A DNA stretch of 64,000 bases. It comes from Streptomyces rubellomurinus (GTDB lineage: Bacteria; Actinomycetota; Actinomycetes; Streptomycetales; Streptomycetaceae). Position numbers and translations under genes: made by a program. The stretch's first letter is position 1. The number at the start of each line of letters is the position of its first letter. Shown in pieces: positions 36,969-45,278 of the stretch. The stretch spans positions 1 to 64,000 of the forward strand of contig NZ_JZKH01000041.1 in NCBI RefSeq assembly GCF_000961885.1, in the 5' to 3' direction. The notes beneath the pieces were generated by a model. That model ran no database searches, was not told the DNA's origin, and saw nothing but the letters and a program-made list of their open reading frames with translations.

Positions 36969-37946
36969 TCAGTCGGACGGGCGGGTCTTGGTGTTCACGG
37001 TCAGCCAGGACGGCAGCGGGGGCACCGGCACGCCGTACGCCTTCGCGTCGCGCAGCAGCTCCAGGTAGGCGGCGGCGGGCCCGCGCACTCCGGACCGCCG
37101 CCAGCCGCGGTGCGTCCAGAGGGCGGGCGGGGTGGCGAGCGCGCCGAGGGCCGCGAGGGCGGTGATCCAGGTGAGCATCAGCTTGCGGCCGTGGGCGTCG
37201 GCGGCGGGGGGCAGGCCGCAGACCAGGGCGAAGGCGAGGCCTGCGCCGAGCGCGGCGGTCAGGGCCCACCCGTGCCACCGCCGGACGGCCCTGCGCTGCG
37301 CGGTGAGCAGGGCCCGGACGGCCCGCTCGTCGAGGAAGTCGACGCCGTGCGGGGCGCCGAGGGCGCGGGCCCGCTCGGCGAGCGCCGGGTGGCGGTGCAG
37401 TTGCTCGGCCGGGAGCACCGGGAGGGTCCGGTCGAGCGCGGGGCCGTCGTACGGGCGGGCGTCGGCCGTCGGGAGTGGCGGGGAGGCCGGTGCGTCGACC
37501 GGCCAGTCGGCGGGGACGCGGACCTCCAGCCCGGCGGCGCGCGCCCGGTCCAGCAGACCGAGGTACAGGGTGTAGCGGACGGCGGCCGCCTGTTTGTCCG
37601 CGCCCCGGGACGAGCCCCGGCCCCAGACCGCGAGCCCGGCCGGGACGGCGGCGACCGCCGCGACCAGGGCGGCCACCTGCTTCGGCTCGGCCGGCGGGTG
37701 CAGCGAGGCGCCGACGATCGCGGCCACCGCGATCCCGCCGAGGACGAGCATCGCCCCGACCTCGGTGTGCCACGCGAAGTCCTGGCGCAGCCGCAGGTGC
37801 CGGGCGACGACCTCGCGGGCGGCGGCGTCGTCCAGCAGGTTCACCCCGTACCGCCGGTCCGCCTGCCGGGCGGCTTCGGCGACTTCGGGGACGGCGGCCA
37901 GCTGCCCGCCGGCCACGGGCAGGGTCACGTACGGGTTCCGGGCCAT
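36969..37946 (-). CDS. Membrane protein with internally duplicated domain
   Basis: Product of 325 residues made of two similar halves. Half one (about residues 34-150): GVNLLDDAAAREVVARHLRLRQ, two hydrophobic helices (GAMLVLGGIAVAAIVGA and VAALVAAVAAVPAGLAVWG), then YTLYLGLLDRARAAGLEV. Half two (about 200-318): GVDFLDERAVRALLTAQRRAVR, two helices (WALTAALGAGLAFALVCGL and TWITALAALGALATPPAL), then YLELLRDAKAYGVPV. Order and spacing match, so it arose by duplication of a two-helix unit, giving four membrane helices in total. I do not recognise the family. ATG 37946 follows GGAGG. It lies between the putative secreted protein gene (26 bases upstream) and the hypothetical protein (9 bases downstream), so a role in the same type VII-like process is likely but unproven. 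Confidence 0.78.
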   Translation of the reverse strand: MARNPYVTLPVAGGQLAAVPEVAEAARQADRRYGVNLLDDAAAREVVARHLRLRQDFAWHTEVGAMLVLGGIAVAAIVGASLHPPAEPKQVAALVAAVAAVPAGLAVWGRGSSRGADKQAAAVRYTLYLGLLDRARAAGLEVRVPADWPVDAPASPPLPTADARPYDGPALDRTLPVLPAEQLHRHPALAERARALGAPHGVDFLDERAVRALLTAQRRAVRRWHGWALTAALGAGLAFALVCGLPPAADAHGRKLMLTWITALAALGALATPPALWTHRGWRRSGVRGPAAAYLELLRDAKAYGVPVPPLPSWLTVNTKTRPSD

Positions 37947-37971
37947 CGGTCCTCCACTCGGGCGGCGGCGC

Positions 37972-39222
37972 TCAGGAGACGGCGCTCAGGAACGGTTCGG
38001 GGGAGGGGCGCAGCGGGCGCGGGGCCCGTACCTCCTGCCCGCGCTTGCGGTCCTCGGCCAGCCCGAAGGCCAGGCCGCCCGTCTTGACCGGCAGGGTCAC
38101 GGCGCGGGGGTCGACCTCGATGTTCGCCTTCCGGAGCCCGGCCATGATGCCCTTGGTCGACAGGGGGTTGGCCGTCATCTGGAACACGCCCGCGCCGGCG
38201 CCCTTGGCCCGCTCGACCCCGCCGGCGCCCTTGGACGCCTTCACGTCGTTGGCGAAGTCGCGGGCGACCTTGGTCACGACGTTGCCGCCGCCCTCGACCC
38301 GGGCGGCCGTGCGCCCGGCGGTGGCGAAGCCCTTGACGGCACCGAAGCCGGGAATCGCCCCGAGCCCGTCCAGCCCGATGGACAGCCACGACACGTCCTG
38401 GCCGCGGGCCTTGGCGATGCCGTGGCCGGTGCCGGCGGCCAGGCTGGTCAGCGCGGCCGCCCCGCCGAGGACGGGCGCGGCGCCGGGCACCCAGGACAGG
38501 GCCAGCGCGGCGATCGCGAGCCCGGCCGAGATCCTGGACAGGGTGTCGGCGTGGTCGGCCAGGAAGTCCTTGGACTTCTGCCAGGCGTGCTCCACCTCGT
38601 CCAGCAGCCGCTTGAACAGGCCCGGGTCCGGCGGGTGGTGCCGGGACGCCTCCGTGATCGCCCGGGCGGCGGCCTCGGCCTTGTGTCGGTGGTCGTCGAG
38701 CTGCTTGTGCGCGCGGGAGATCAGCTGGTCGAGCTGGTGGTGCCCGCTCTGGCTGGCCTCCAGCGCGGCCTTCCACTGCTTCTCGGTCCGCATCATCACG
38801 TTGTCGGCGGGCTGCTGCGCGCCGGCCTGCCGGTACGAGTCCAGGGTGCGGGCGAGGGCGACGAGTTGGTCGTCCGTGCCGGACAGTCGGGAGCGCAGCT
38901 CGACGGCCTCGGACTCCATCGCCCTGCCGGCGGCGACCATCGCGGACAGCTGGGTGTGCCAGGTCTTCAGGGCCCGCGAGCAGGCGGCCATCGAATCGTG
39001 GCCCTGGGTGAGGTACTTGGGCAGCTGCCCGAGCCTGCTCGCGAAGTTGCGGGCGGCCTCGCCCTCCCAGGCGCCGCCGCCCGCGCCGATGCCGGCGAGC
39101 GCGTGCCGCAGTTCCGCCAGCTCGTTGGCGACGGCGTCGACGTCCGCGTACATCTTGGCGATGGCTTCGAGGTCCCCGGGGGCCGGGCAGAACCCGAGGC
39201 CGGGCCAGTTCTTGTCGCTCAT
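37972..39222 (-). CDS. Putative type VII secretion substrate with N-terminal WXG-type domain
   Basis: Product of 416 residues. ATG 39222 (MSDKNWPGLGFCPAPGDLEA) follows GGGGAA by 7 bases; the longer open frame upstream has none. Residues 5-200 are helical and resemble the N-terminal signal domain of actinobacterial type VII substrates, with a real WXG motif (Trp52-Glu-Gly54 in GGGAWEGEAARNFASRL) between helices and a long coiled-coil-like stretch to about 195. Residues 231-268 are a hydrophobic Ala/Gly/Leu-rich segment that could insert in a membrane, followed by a mixed alpha/beta C-terminal domain of about 140 residues with no toxin motif that I recognise. The small WXG100-like gene is 36 bases upstream, the usual partner layout. 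No EccC, EccB, EccD or mycosin gene is in the window. Confidence 0.75.
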   Translation of the reverse strand: MSDKNWPGLGFCPAPGDLEAIAKMYADVDAVANELAELRHALAGIGAGGGAWEGEAARNFASRLGQLPKYLTQGHDSMAACSRALKTWHTQLSAMVAAGRAMESEAVELRSRLSGTDDQLVALARTLDSYRQAGAQQPADNVMMRTEKQWKAALEASQSGHHQLDQLISRAHKQLDDHRHKAEAAARAITEASRHHPPDPGLFKRLLDEVEHAWQKSKDFLADHADTLSRISAGLAIAALALSWVPGAAPVLGGAAALTSLAAGTGHGIAKARGQDVSWLSIGLDGLGAIPGFGAVKGFATAGRTAARVEGGGNVVTKVARDFANDVKASKGAGGVERAKGAGAGVFQMTANPLSTKGIMAGLRKANIEVDPRAVTLPVKTGGLAFGLAEDRKRGQEVRAPRPLRPSPEPFLSAVS

Positions 39223-39257
39223 GGATCGGTTCCCCGTTGGTGGTGTCGGTTCGGGTC

Positions 39258-39545
39258 CTACGTGAAGCCCTGGGTGACGCCCTGCTCGTTCTTCCCGTAC
39301 GTGTCCAGGGCGGCGTCCACGCCCTCGCGCAGGCCGTGGGCGAGCTTGGACGTCCGGCCGATGCCGACGTGCCAGTGGTGCTCGAAGCCCTTGCAGGCGG
39401 AGTCCAGGCGTTCCGTCCCCAGCTGCTTCCCCTTGCCGAGGTCCTTCAGGCGTTTCGCGGCCGAGCCCATGCGCTCGCCGCATTCGCCCAGTTGCCTGGA
39501 GACCGATCTCATCCGGTCCAGGTCGATCGTGAAGTGCTCGGCCAA
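39258..39545 (-). CDS. WXG100-like small protein
   Basis: Product of 95 residues, predicted as two helices joined by a turn. The turn has Trp58-His-Val-Gly61 (HHWHVGIG), one residue longer than the canonical W-x-G, and the C-terminal helix carries Tyr83-xxx-Glu87 (YGKNE), matching the YxxxD/E export signal of type VII substrates. The start is TTG at 39545 with a purine-rich AGAGGGCGGGGAG upstream; no ATG/GTG alternative fits. It is first in a four-gene operon and would pair with the 416-residue protein encoded next. The upstream 130 bases are AT-richer than average, so the operon promoter is probably there. Confidence 0.75.
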   Translation of the reverse strand: MAEHFTIDLDRMRSVSRQLGECGERMGSAAKRLKDLGKGKQLGTERLDSACKGFEHHWHVGIGRTSKLAHGLREGVDAALDTYGKNEQGVTQGFT

Positions 39546-39675
39546 CTCCCCGCCCTCTCAAGGCTGGTGCCGCTCGTGCTCGGAGCCTCCAAAGTAACCC
39601 GGAAACCAAGGGAGTTCGCACCGGCAATATCAACTGATAGGCATTCCTCGGAACATGAGAAGCAATTGGGAACGC

Positions 39676-39717
39676 AAAGGGGAGGTATACCGGAAACCTC
39701 CGGCACACCTCCCCTTT
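39676..39717 (-). terminator. Terminator after parC, in the promoter region of the WXG operon
   Basis: AAAGGGGAGGT (39676-39686) pairs perfectly with ACCTCCCCTTT (39707-39717), and an inner CCGG/CCGG pair (39690-39693, 39700-39703) can extend it. It starts 30 bases past the parC stop on the minus strand. The 39570-39670 interval beyond it is relatively AT-rich and should hold the promoter of the WXG-like operon, read in the same direction. Confidence 0.75.
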
Positions 39718-39746
39718 CGAGCCCGGGAGCTACGGGCGGCGCCCGA

Positions 39747-42197
39747 TCACGCCGGACCGGCGACCACCGCGATCGGCGTCGTCACCGGCGTACCCGAACC
39801 GTCCCGGCGCGGGTCCCGCTCCGGCAGGTCCACCGGCGCGCCCTTCGCCGTCGCCGCCCGCGCCGGCACCGCACCCGCCCAGGCGAACGCCAGACCGTCC
39901 TCGCCCCGCAGGAACCGCTGGCAGCGCACACCGCCCGTCGCCCGGCCCTTGCGCGGGTACAGCTCGAACGGCGTCACCTTCCACGACACCTGCTCGTCAC
40001 CCGCGAGCGTCCCCGAAGCCGCCGCCACCGAGACCACCACCGCGTCCGCCGCCGGGTCCACCGCCGTGAACGACAGCACCCGCGCGCCGTCCGACAGCTT
40101 GATGCCCGCCATGCCGCCCGCCGGACGGCCCTGCGGACGGACCTGGCCCGCCGGGTACCGCAGCAGCTGCGCGTCCGAGGTGATGAAGACCAGGTCCTCC
40201 TCACCGGTGCGCAGTTCCACCGCACCCACCAGCTCGTCACCCTCCTTGAGGGCGATCACCTCGAACTCGTCCTTGTTCGCCGGCCACTCCGGCACCACCC
40301 GCTTCACCACGCCCTGCACCGTGCCCAGCGCCAGACCCGGCGAGGACTCGTCCAGCGTGGTCAGCCCCAACACCCGCTCCCCGGCCTCCAACCGCAGGAA
40401 CTCGCCCACCGCGGCACCGCCCGCCAGCGTCGGCGACGGCGTCGGCGGCAGCGCCGGCAGATCGATCACCGGCAGCCGCAGCACCCGGCCCGCCGACGTC
40501 ACCACACCCACGTCCGCCCGCGCCGTCGCGTGCACCGCCGACACGATCACGTCGTGCTTCGCCCGCTTCTCCGACACCTCGAACGGCTCCCCGTCCGCCG
40601 TCCGCGCCAGCAGGCCCGTCGACGACAGCAGCACCCGGCACGGATCGTCCGCCACCTCCAGCGGCACCGTCAGCGCCGCGGCCGGCGCCGCCCCCGCCTC
40701 CAGCAGCACCGTGCGCCGCTCGGTGCCGAACTGCTTCGCCACCGCGCCCAGTTCGGACGACACCACGCTGCGCAGCCGCGCGTCCGACTCCAGGATCTCC
40801 GTCAGCTCCGCGATCTCCGCCGTCAGCTTCGCCTTCTCCGCCTCCAGCTCCACCCGGTCGAACCGGGTCAGCCGGCGCAGCGGCGTGTCCAGGATGTAGC
40901 CGGTCTGCGTCTCCGACAGCGAGAAACGCTCCATCAGGCGCTCCTTCGCCTGCTGCGCGTTGTCACTCGACCGGATGATCGCGATGACCTCGTCGATGTC
41001 GACCAGCGCCACCAGCAGGCCCTCGACCAGGTGCAGCCGCTCCTCGCGCTTGCGGCGACGGAAGTCGCTGCGCCGGCGCACCACCGTGAACCGGTGGTCG
41101 ACGTAGACCTCCAGCAGCTCCTTCAGACCCAGCGTCAGCGGCTGCCCGTCCACCAGCGCCACGTTGTTGATGCCGAAGGTCTCCTCCATCGGCGTCAGCT
41201 TGTACAGCTGCTCCAGCAGCGCCTCCGGCACGAAGCCGTTCTTCACCTCGATCACCAGCCGCAGCCCGTGCTCGCGGTCGGTCAGGTCCTTGACGTCCGC
41301 GATGCCCTGCAGCTTCTTCGCGTTGACCAGGTCCTTGATCTTCGAGATGACCTTCTCCGGGCCGACGTTGAACGGCAGCTCCGTCACCACGATGCCCTTG
41401 CGGCGGGCCGACACCGACTCCACCGTCGCCGTCGCCCGGATCTTGAACGTGCCGCGGCCCGACTCGTACGCGTCCCGGATGCCCGACAGGCCCACGATCC
41501 GCCCGCCGGTCGGCAGGTCCGGCCCCGGCACGAACCGCATCAGCGTGTCCAGGTCCGCGGCCGGGTGCTTGATCAGGTGCCGCGCCGCCGCCACCACCTC
41601 GGACAGGTTGTGCGGCGGCATGTTCGTCGCCATGCCGACCGCGATGCCCGTCGCGCCGTTCACCAGCAGATTCGGGAACGCGGCCGGCAGCGCCAGCGGC
41701 TCCTGCTCGCTGCCGTCGTAGTTCGGGCCGAAGTCGACGGTGTCCTCGTGGATCGACTCCACCATCGCCATCGACGCCGCCGTCAGCCGCGACTCGGTGT
41801 AGCGCATCGCCGCCGGCGGGTCGTCGTTGCCCAGCGAACCGAAGTTGCCGTGCCCGTCGATCAGCGGCAGCCGCATCGAGAACGGCTGCGCCATGCGCAC
41901 CACCGAGTCGTAGATGGACTGGTCGCCGTGCGGGTGCAGCCGGCCCATCACCTCGCCCACCACGCGGGCGCACTTCACGTGCGCGCGGTCCGGGCGCAGG
42001 CCCATCTCGTTGGCCTGGTACAGGATCCGCCGGTGCACCGGCTTCAGACCGTCCCGCGCGTCCGGCAGCGCACGCGAGTAGATCACCGAGTAGGCGTACT
42101 CCAGGAAGGAGCCCTGCATCTCGTCCACGACGTCGACGTCGAGGATCCGCTCCTCGAAGTCTCCGGGCGGCGGGGTCTGCGAACTGCGGCGGGCCAT
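39747..42197 (-). CDS. parC: DNA topoisomerase IV subunit A
   Basis: Cleavage subunit of the type IIA topoisomerase, 816 residues. The breakage-reunion domain starts EYAYSVIYSRALPDARDGLKPVHRRIL and has the active-site Tyr133 in AAMRYTESRL; the hinge GDQSIYDSVVRMAQPFS is normal. The C-terminal part (about residues 500-800) has the repeated blades of a beta-pinwheel (for example LTTLDESSPGLALGTVQGVVKRV, EDLVFITSDAQLLRY, DAVVVSVAAASG). The GyrA box is not evident, which supports ParC rather than GyrA. Its partner parE is at 22664-24775. At the position of quinolone-sensitising Ser83 of E. coli GyrA this protein has Gln93. ATG 42197 has AGGGAG about 12 bases upstream. Confidence 0.95.
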   Translation of the reverse strand: MARRSSQTPPPGDFEERILDVDVVDEMQGSFLEYAYSVIYSRALPDARDGLKPVHRRILYQANEMGLRPDRAHVKCARVVGEVMGRLHPHGDQSIYDSVVRMAQPFSMRLPLIDGHGNFGSLGNDDPPAAMRYTESRLTAASMAMVESIHEDTVDFGPNYDGSEQEPLALPAAFPNLLVNGATGIAVGMATNMPPHNLSEVVAAARHLIKHPAADLDTLMRFVPGPDLPTGGRIVGLSGIRDAYESGRGTFKIRATATVESVSARRKGIVVTELPFNVGPEKVISKIKDLVNAKKLQGIADVKDLTDREHGLRLVIEVKNGFVPEALLEQLYKLTPMEETFGINNVALVDGQPLTLGLKELLEVYVDHRFTVVRRRSDFRRRKREERLHLVEGLLVALVDIDEVIAIIRSSDNAQQAKERLMERFSLSETQTGYILDTPLRRLTRFDRVELEAEKAKLTAEIAELTEILESDARLRSVVSSELGAVAKQFGTERRTVLLEAGAAPAAALTVPLEVADDPCRVLLSSTGLLARTADGEPFEVSEKRAKHDVIVSAVHATARADVGVVTSAGRVLRLPVIDLPALPPTPSPTLAGGAAVGEFLRLEAGERVLGLTTLDESSPGLALGTVQGVVKRVVPEWPANKDEFEVIALKEGDELVGAVELRTGEEDLVFITSDAQLLRYPAGQVRPQGRPAGGMAGIKLSDGARVLSFTAVDPAADAVVVSVAAASGTLAGDEQVSWKVTPFELYPRKGRATGGVRCQRFLRGEDGLAFAWAGAVPARAATAKGAPVDLPERDPRRDGSGTPVTTPIAVVAGPA

Positions 42198-42307
42198 CGC
42201 GGCGGGGCTCCCTTACGTGTCGCTGGCGGTGTGCTCGATCGAAAATCGGTCGGTCACGGTCGGACCCGGTCCGAACCGGCCGCGAGCCCCGTCAACAGGG
42301 CGCGGCG

Positions 42308-42424
42308 CCCCCATTGTGGACCCTCGCACCGACACTCCCGGCCAGCGCCCCTCTTCCGCCCCTGGCGAACGCCCCGTCCGCGCGGACACGAACGCACCCC
42401 TCACGCGTTGCACCACAATGGGGG
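42308..42424. promoter_or_regulatory. Mirrored 12-bp motifs in the parC / M16 divergent promoter region
   Basis: CCCCCATTGTGG at 42308-42319 is the exact reverse complement of CCACAATGGGGG at 42413-42424. On each strand CACAAT followed by GGGGG resembles a -10 box with a G-rich start region: the plus copy faces the M16 operon (46 bases to its ATG) and the minus copy faces parC (110 bases to its ATG). They may be two promoters with the same -10/start element, or arms of a long hairpin. No good -35 was seen for either. Confidence 0.5.
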
Positions 42425-42470
42425 ACGCCACACGAACCCCCGACATCGACGACGGGAAGGACCCGAGCGC

Positions 42471-43847
42471 ATGGCCAACCCGGCCCCCGCCTCCCCCCGA
42501 GGCATCGCCATCACCGAGCACCGCCTGGCCAACGGCCTGCGCGTCGTCCTCTCCGAGGACCACCTCACCCCGGTCGCCGCGGTCTGCCTCTGGTACGACG
42601 TCGGCTCCCGCCACGAGGTCGCAGGCCGCACCGGCCTCGCCCACCTCTTCGAGCACCTGATGTTCCAGGGCTCCGCCAACGTCTCCAACAACGGGCACTT
42701 CGAACTCGTCCAGGGCGCCGGCGGCTCGCTCAACGGCACCACCAGCTTCGAGCGCACCAACTACTTCGAGACCATGCCCGCCCACCAGCTGGAGCTCGCC
42801 CTCTGGCTGGAGGCCGACCGCATGGGCTCGCTGCTCGCCGCCCTCGACGACACCTCCATGGAGAACCAGCGCGACGTCGTCAAGAACGAGCGCCGCCAGC
42901 GCTACGACAACGTCCCGTACGGCACCGCCTTCGAGAAGCTCACCGCGCTCTCCTTCCCCGGCGACCACCCGTACCACCACACCCCCATCGGCTCCATGGC
43001 CGACCTCGACGCCGCCACCCTCGACGACGCCCGCGCGTTCTTCCGCACCTACTACGCGCCCAACAACGCCGTCCTCTCCGTCGTCGGCGACATCGACCCC
43101 GAGCAGACCATCGCCTGGGTCGAGAAGTACTTCGGCAGCATCCCCGCCCACGACGGCAAGCAGCCCCCGCGCTCCGGCGAACTCCCCGACACCATCGGCC
43201 GCGAGATCCGCGAACAGCTCCACGAGGACGTCCCCTCCCGCGCCCTCATGGCCGCCTACCGGCTCCCGCACGACGGCACCCGCGAAGCCGACGCCGCCGA
43301 CCTCGCCCTCACCATCCTCGGCAGCGGCGAATCCAGCCGCCTCTACAACCGGCTCGTCCGCCGCGACCGCACCGCCGTCGCCGCCGGCTTCGGCCTGCTC
43401 CGCCTCGCCGGCGCCCCCAGCCTCGGCTGGCTCGACGTCAAGACCTCCGGCGACGCCACCCTCGACCAGATCGAGGCCGCCGTCGACGAGGAGCTCGCCC
43501 GCTTCGCGGCCGAAGGCCCCACCCCCGAGGAACTCGAGCGCGCCCAGGCCCAGATCGAGCGCGAATGGCTCGACCGGCTCACCACCGTCGCCGGCCGCGC
43601 CGACGAACTCTGCCGCTACGCCGTCCTGTTCGGCGACCCCAAGCTGCTCAACGACGCCCTCCCCAAGGTCCTCGACGTCACCGCCGAAGAGGTCCGCGCG
43701 GTCGCCGAGGCCCGGCTCCACCCCGACAACCGGGCCGTCCTCGCCTACGAGCCGACCGCCGACGCCGTCGTCGGCACCGACGCCACCGACGACTCCGACG
43801 CCTCCGACGACACCGCTGCCACCGAAGAGGAGGGTGCCGCCGTATGA
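42471..43847 (+). CDS. M16 family zinc metallopeptidase (catalytic subunit)
   Basis: Product of 458 residues. The inverted zinc motif HLFEH (His58, Glu61, His62 in GLAHLFEHLMFQGS) is intact and the third ligand region is ENQRDVVKNERRQRYDN, about 76 residues further, as in pitrilysin/processing peptidase relatives. ATG 42471 follows GAAGGA by 9 bases. The C-terminus ends in an acidic Asp/Thr/Ala tail. Its stop overlaps the ATG of a second M16 gene, so the two make a heterodimer like the mitochondrial processing peptidase, one catalytic and one not. Bacterial pairs degrade peptides or process small proteins; no substrate is indicated. The gene is divergent from parC. Confidence 0.92.
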   Translation: MANPAPASPRGIAITEHRLANGLRVVLSEDHLTPVAAVCLWYDVGSRHEVAGRTGLAHLFEHLMFQGSANVSNNGHFELVQGAGGSLNGTTSFERTNYFETMPAHQLELALWLEADRMGSLLAALDDTSMENQRDVVKNERRQRYDNVPYGTAFEKLTALSFPGDHPYHHTPIGSMADLDAATLDDARAFFRTYYAPNNAVLSVVGDIDPEQTIAWVEKYFGSIPAHDGKQPPRSGELPDTIGREIREQLHEDVPSRALMAAYRLPHDGTREADAADLALTILGSGESSRLYNRLVRRDRTAVAAGFGLLRLAGAPSLGWLDVKTSGDATLDQIEAAVDEELARFAAEGPTPEELERAQAQIEREWLDRLTTVAGRADELCRYAVLFGDPKLLNDALPKVLDVTAEEVRAVAEARLHPDNRAVLAYEPTADAVVGTDATDDSDASDDTAATEEEGAAV

Positions 43848-45232
43848 GCACCGACTACGTCCCCGCGATGACCTTCCACCCCCAGCCGCAGCCCGGCACC
43901 CCCAGCCCGTGGGCCTTCCCCGCCCCCGAGCGCGCCACCCTCGGCAACGGCACCACCGTCCTGCACTGCCACCGGCCCGGCCAGCAGCTCGTCGCCGTCG
44001 AGGTCCTCCTCGACGCCCCGCTCGCCGCCGAACCCGAAGGCCTCGACGGCGTCGCCGCCATCCTCGCCCGCGCCCTCAGCGAAGGCACCGACACCCTCAC
44101 CGCCGAGGAGTACGCCGCCGAACTCGAACGCGCCGGCGCCACCCTCGACGCCCACGCCGACCACCCCTGCATCCGGGTCTCCCTGGAGGTCCCCGCCTCC
44201 CGGCTCCAGCGCGGCCTCACCCTCCTCGCCGACGCCCTGCGCGCCCCCGCCCTCCCCGAGGAGGAGATCGAGCGCCTCGTCGCCAACCGCCTCGACGAGA
44301 TCGTCCACGAGCAGGCCAACCCCGCCCGCCGCGCCGTCAAGGCCCTCTACGCCGAACTCTTCGACACCGCCGACCGGCTCTCCCGGCCCCGCGCCGGCAC
44401 CGCCGACACCGTCAAGTCGATCGACCGCGCCGCCGTCCAGGCCTTCTACCAGGCCCACGTGCGCCCGGCCACCGCCACCGTCGTCGTGGTCGGCGACCTC
44501 ACCGGCACCGACCTGCCCGCCCTGCTGGAGAGCACCCTCGGCACCTGGACCGGCACCCCCGCCCAGCCCGCCGAACTCGCCCCCGTCACCGCCGACGACC
44601 GCGGCCGCGTCCTCATCGTCGACCGCCCCGGCTCCGTGCAGACCCAGCTGCTCATCGGCCGCATCGGCCCCGACCGCCACGACCCCGCCTGGGCCGCCCA
44701 GATCCTCGGCACCTACTGCCTCGGCGGCACCCTCACCTCCCGCCTCGACCGCGTCCTGCGCGAGGAGAAGGGCTACACCTACGGCGTCCGCGCCTTCGCC
44801 CAGCCGCTGCGCTCCGCCGCGGACGGCAGCGGGCGCGCGCTGCTCGCCATCAGCGGCTCCGTCGACACCGCCTCCACCGCCCCGGCGCTGGCGGACACCT
44901 GGACGATCCTGCGCACCCTCGCCGCCGAGGGCCTCACCGACGCCGAGCGCGACGAGGCCGTGCAGTTCCTGGTCGGCGTCGCGCCGCTGAAGTACGAGAC
45001 CGCGGGCTCGGTCGCCGGCACCCTGGCCGACCAGGTCGAGCAGCACCTGCCGGACGACTACCAGGCCGAGGTCTACCGGCAGCTCGCCGAACTGCCCACC
45101 GCCGCCGCCACCGAGGCCGTCGTCGCGGCCTTCCCGCCGGAGCGCCTGGTCACCGTCCTGGTCGGCGACGCCGCCGAGATCGCCGACGACGTGCGGGCGC
45201 TCGGCATCGGCGAGGTCACCGTCGTCAGCTGA
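43844..45232 (+). CDS. M16 family peptidase-like protein (non-catalytic partner)
   Basis: Product of 462 residues. The position equivalent to HxxEH reads LDGVAAILARALSEGT, so the zinc site is missing. The substrate-binding Arg/Tyr segment LREEKGYTYGVRAFAQPL is kept in the second half, which is what non-catalytic partners of M16 heterodimers retain. ATG 43844 overlaps the stop of the catalytic gene by 4 bases (ATGA), indicating translational coupling and equal output. A 15-pair hairpin follows. Confidence 0.9.
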   Translation: MSTDYVPAMTFHPQPQPGTPSPWAFPAPERATLGNGTTVLHCHRPGQQLVAVEVLLDAPLAAEPEGLDGVAAILARALSEGTDTLTAEEYAAELERAGATLDAHADHPCIRVSLEVPASRLQRGLTLLADALRAPALPEEEIERLVANRLDEIVHEQANPARRAVKALYAELFDTADRLSRPRAGTADTVKSIDRAAVQAFYQAHVRPATATVVVVGDLTGTDLPALLESTLGTWTGTPAQPAELAPVTADDRGRVLIVDRPGSVQTQLLIGRIGPDRHDPAWAAQILGTYCLGGTLTSRLDRVLREEKGYTYGVRAFAQPLRSAADGSGRALLAISGSVDTASTAPALADTWTILRTLAAEGLTDAERDEAVQFLVGVAPLKYETAGSVAGTLADQVEQHLPDDYQAEVYRQLAELPTAAATEAVVAAFPPERLVTVLVGDAAEIADDVRALGIGEVTVVS

Positions 45233-45244
45233 CGCGCCCTCTTC

Positions 45245-45278
45245 CCGGCCCGGTGGAGCACCCGCTCCGCCGGGCCGG
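45245..45278 (+). terminator. Terminator of the M16 pair
   Basis: Fifteen-base arms (45245-45259 and 45264-45278) with one G-T pair and an ACCC loop, beginning 12 bases after the stop codon. Confidence 0.8.

Noticed and set aside
39546..39708. Extension of the 416-residue WXG protein frame across the small WXG gene
   Set aside because: The small gene occupies this stretch in another frame, and ATG 39222 has its own ribosome site.
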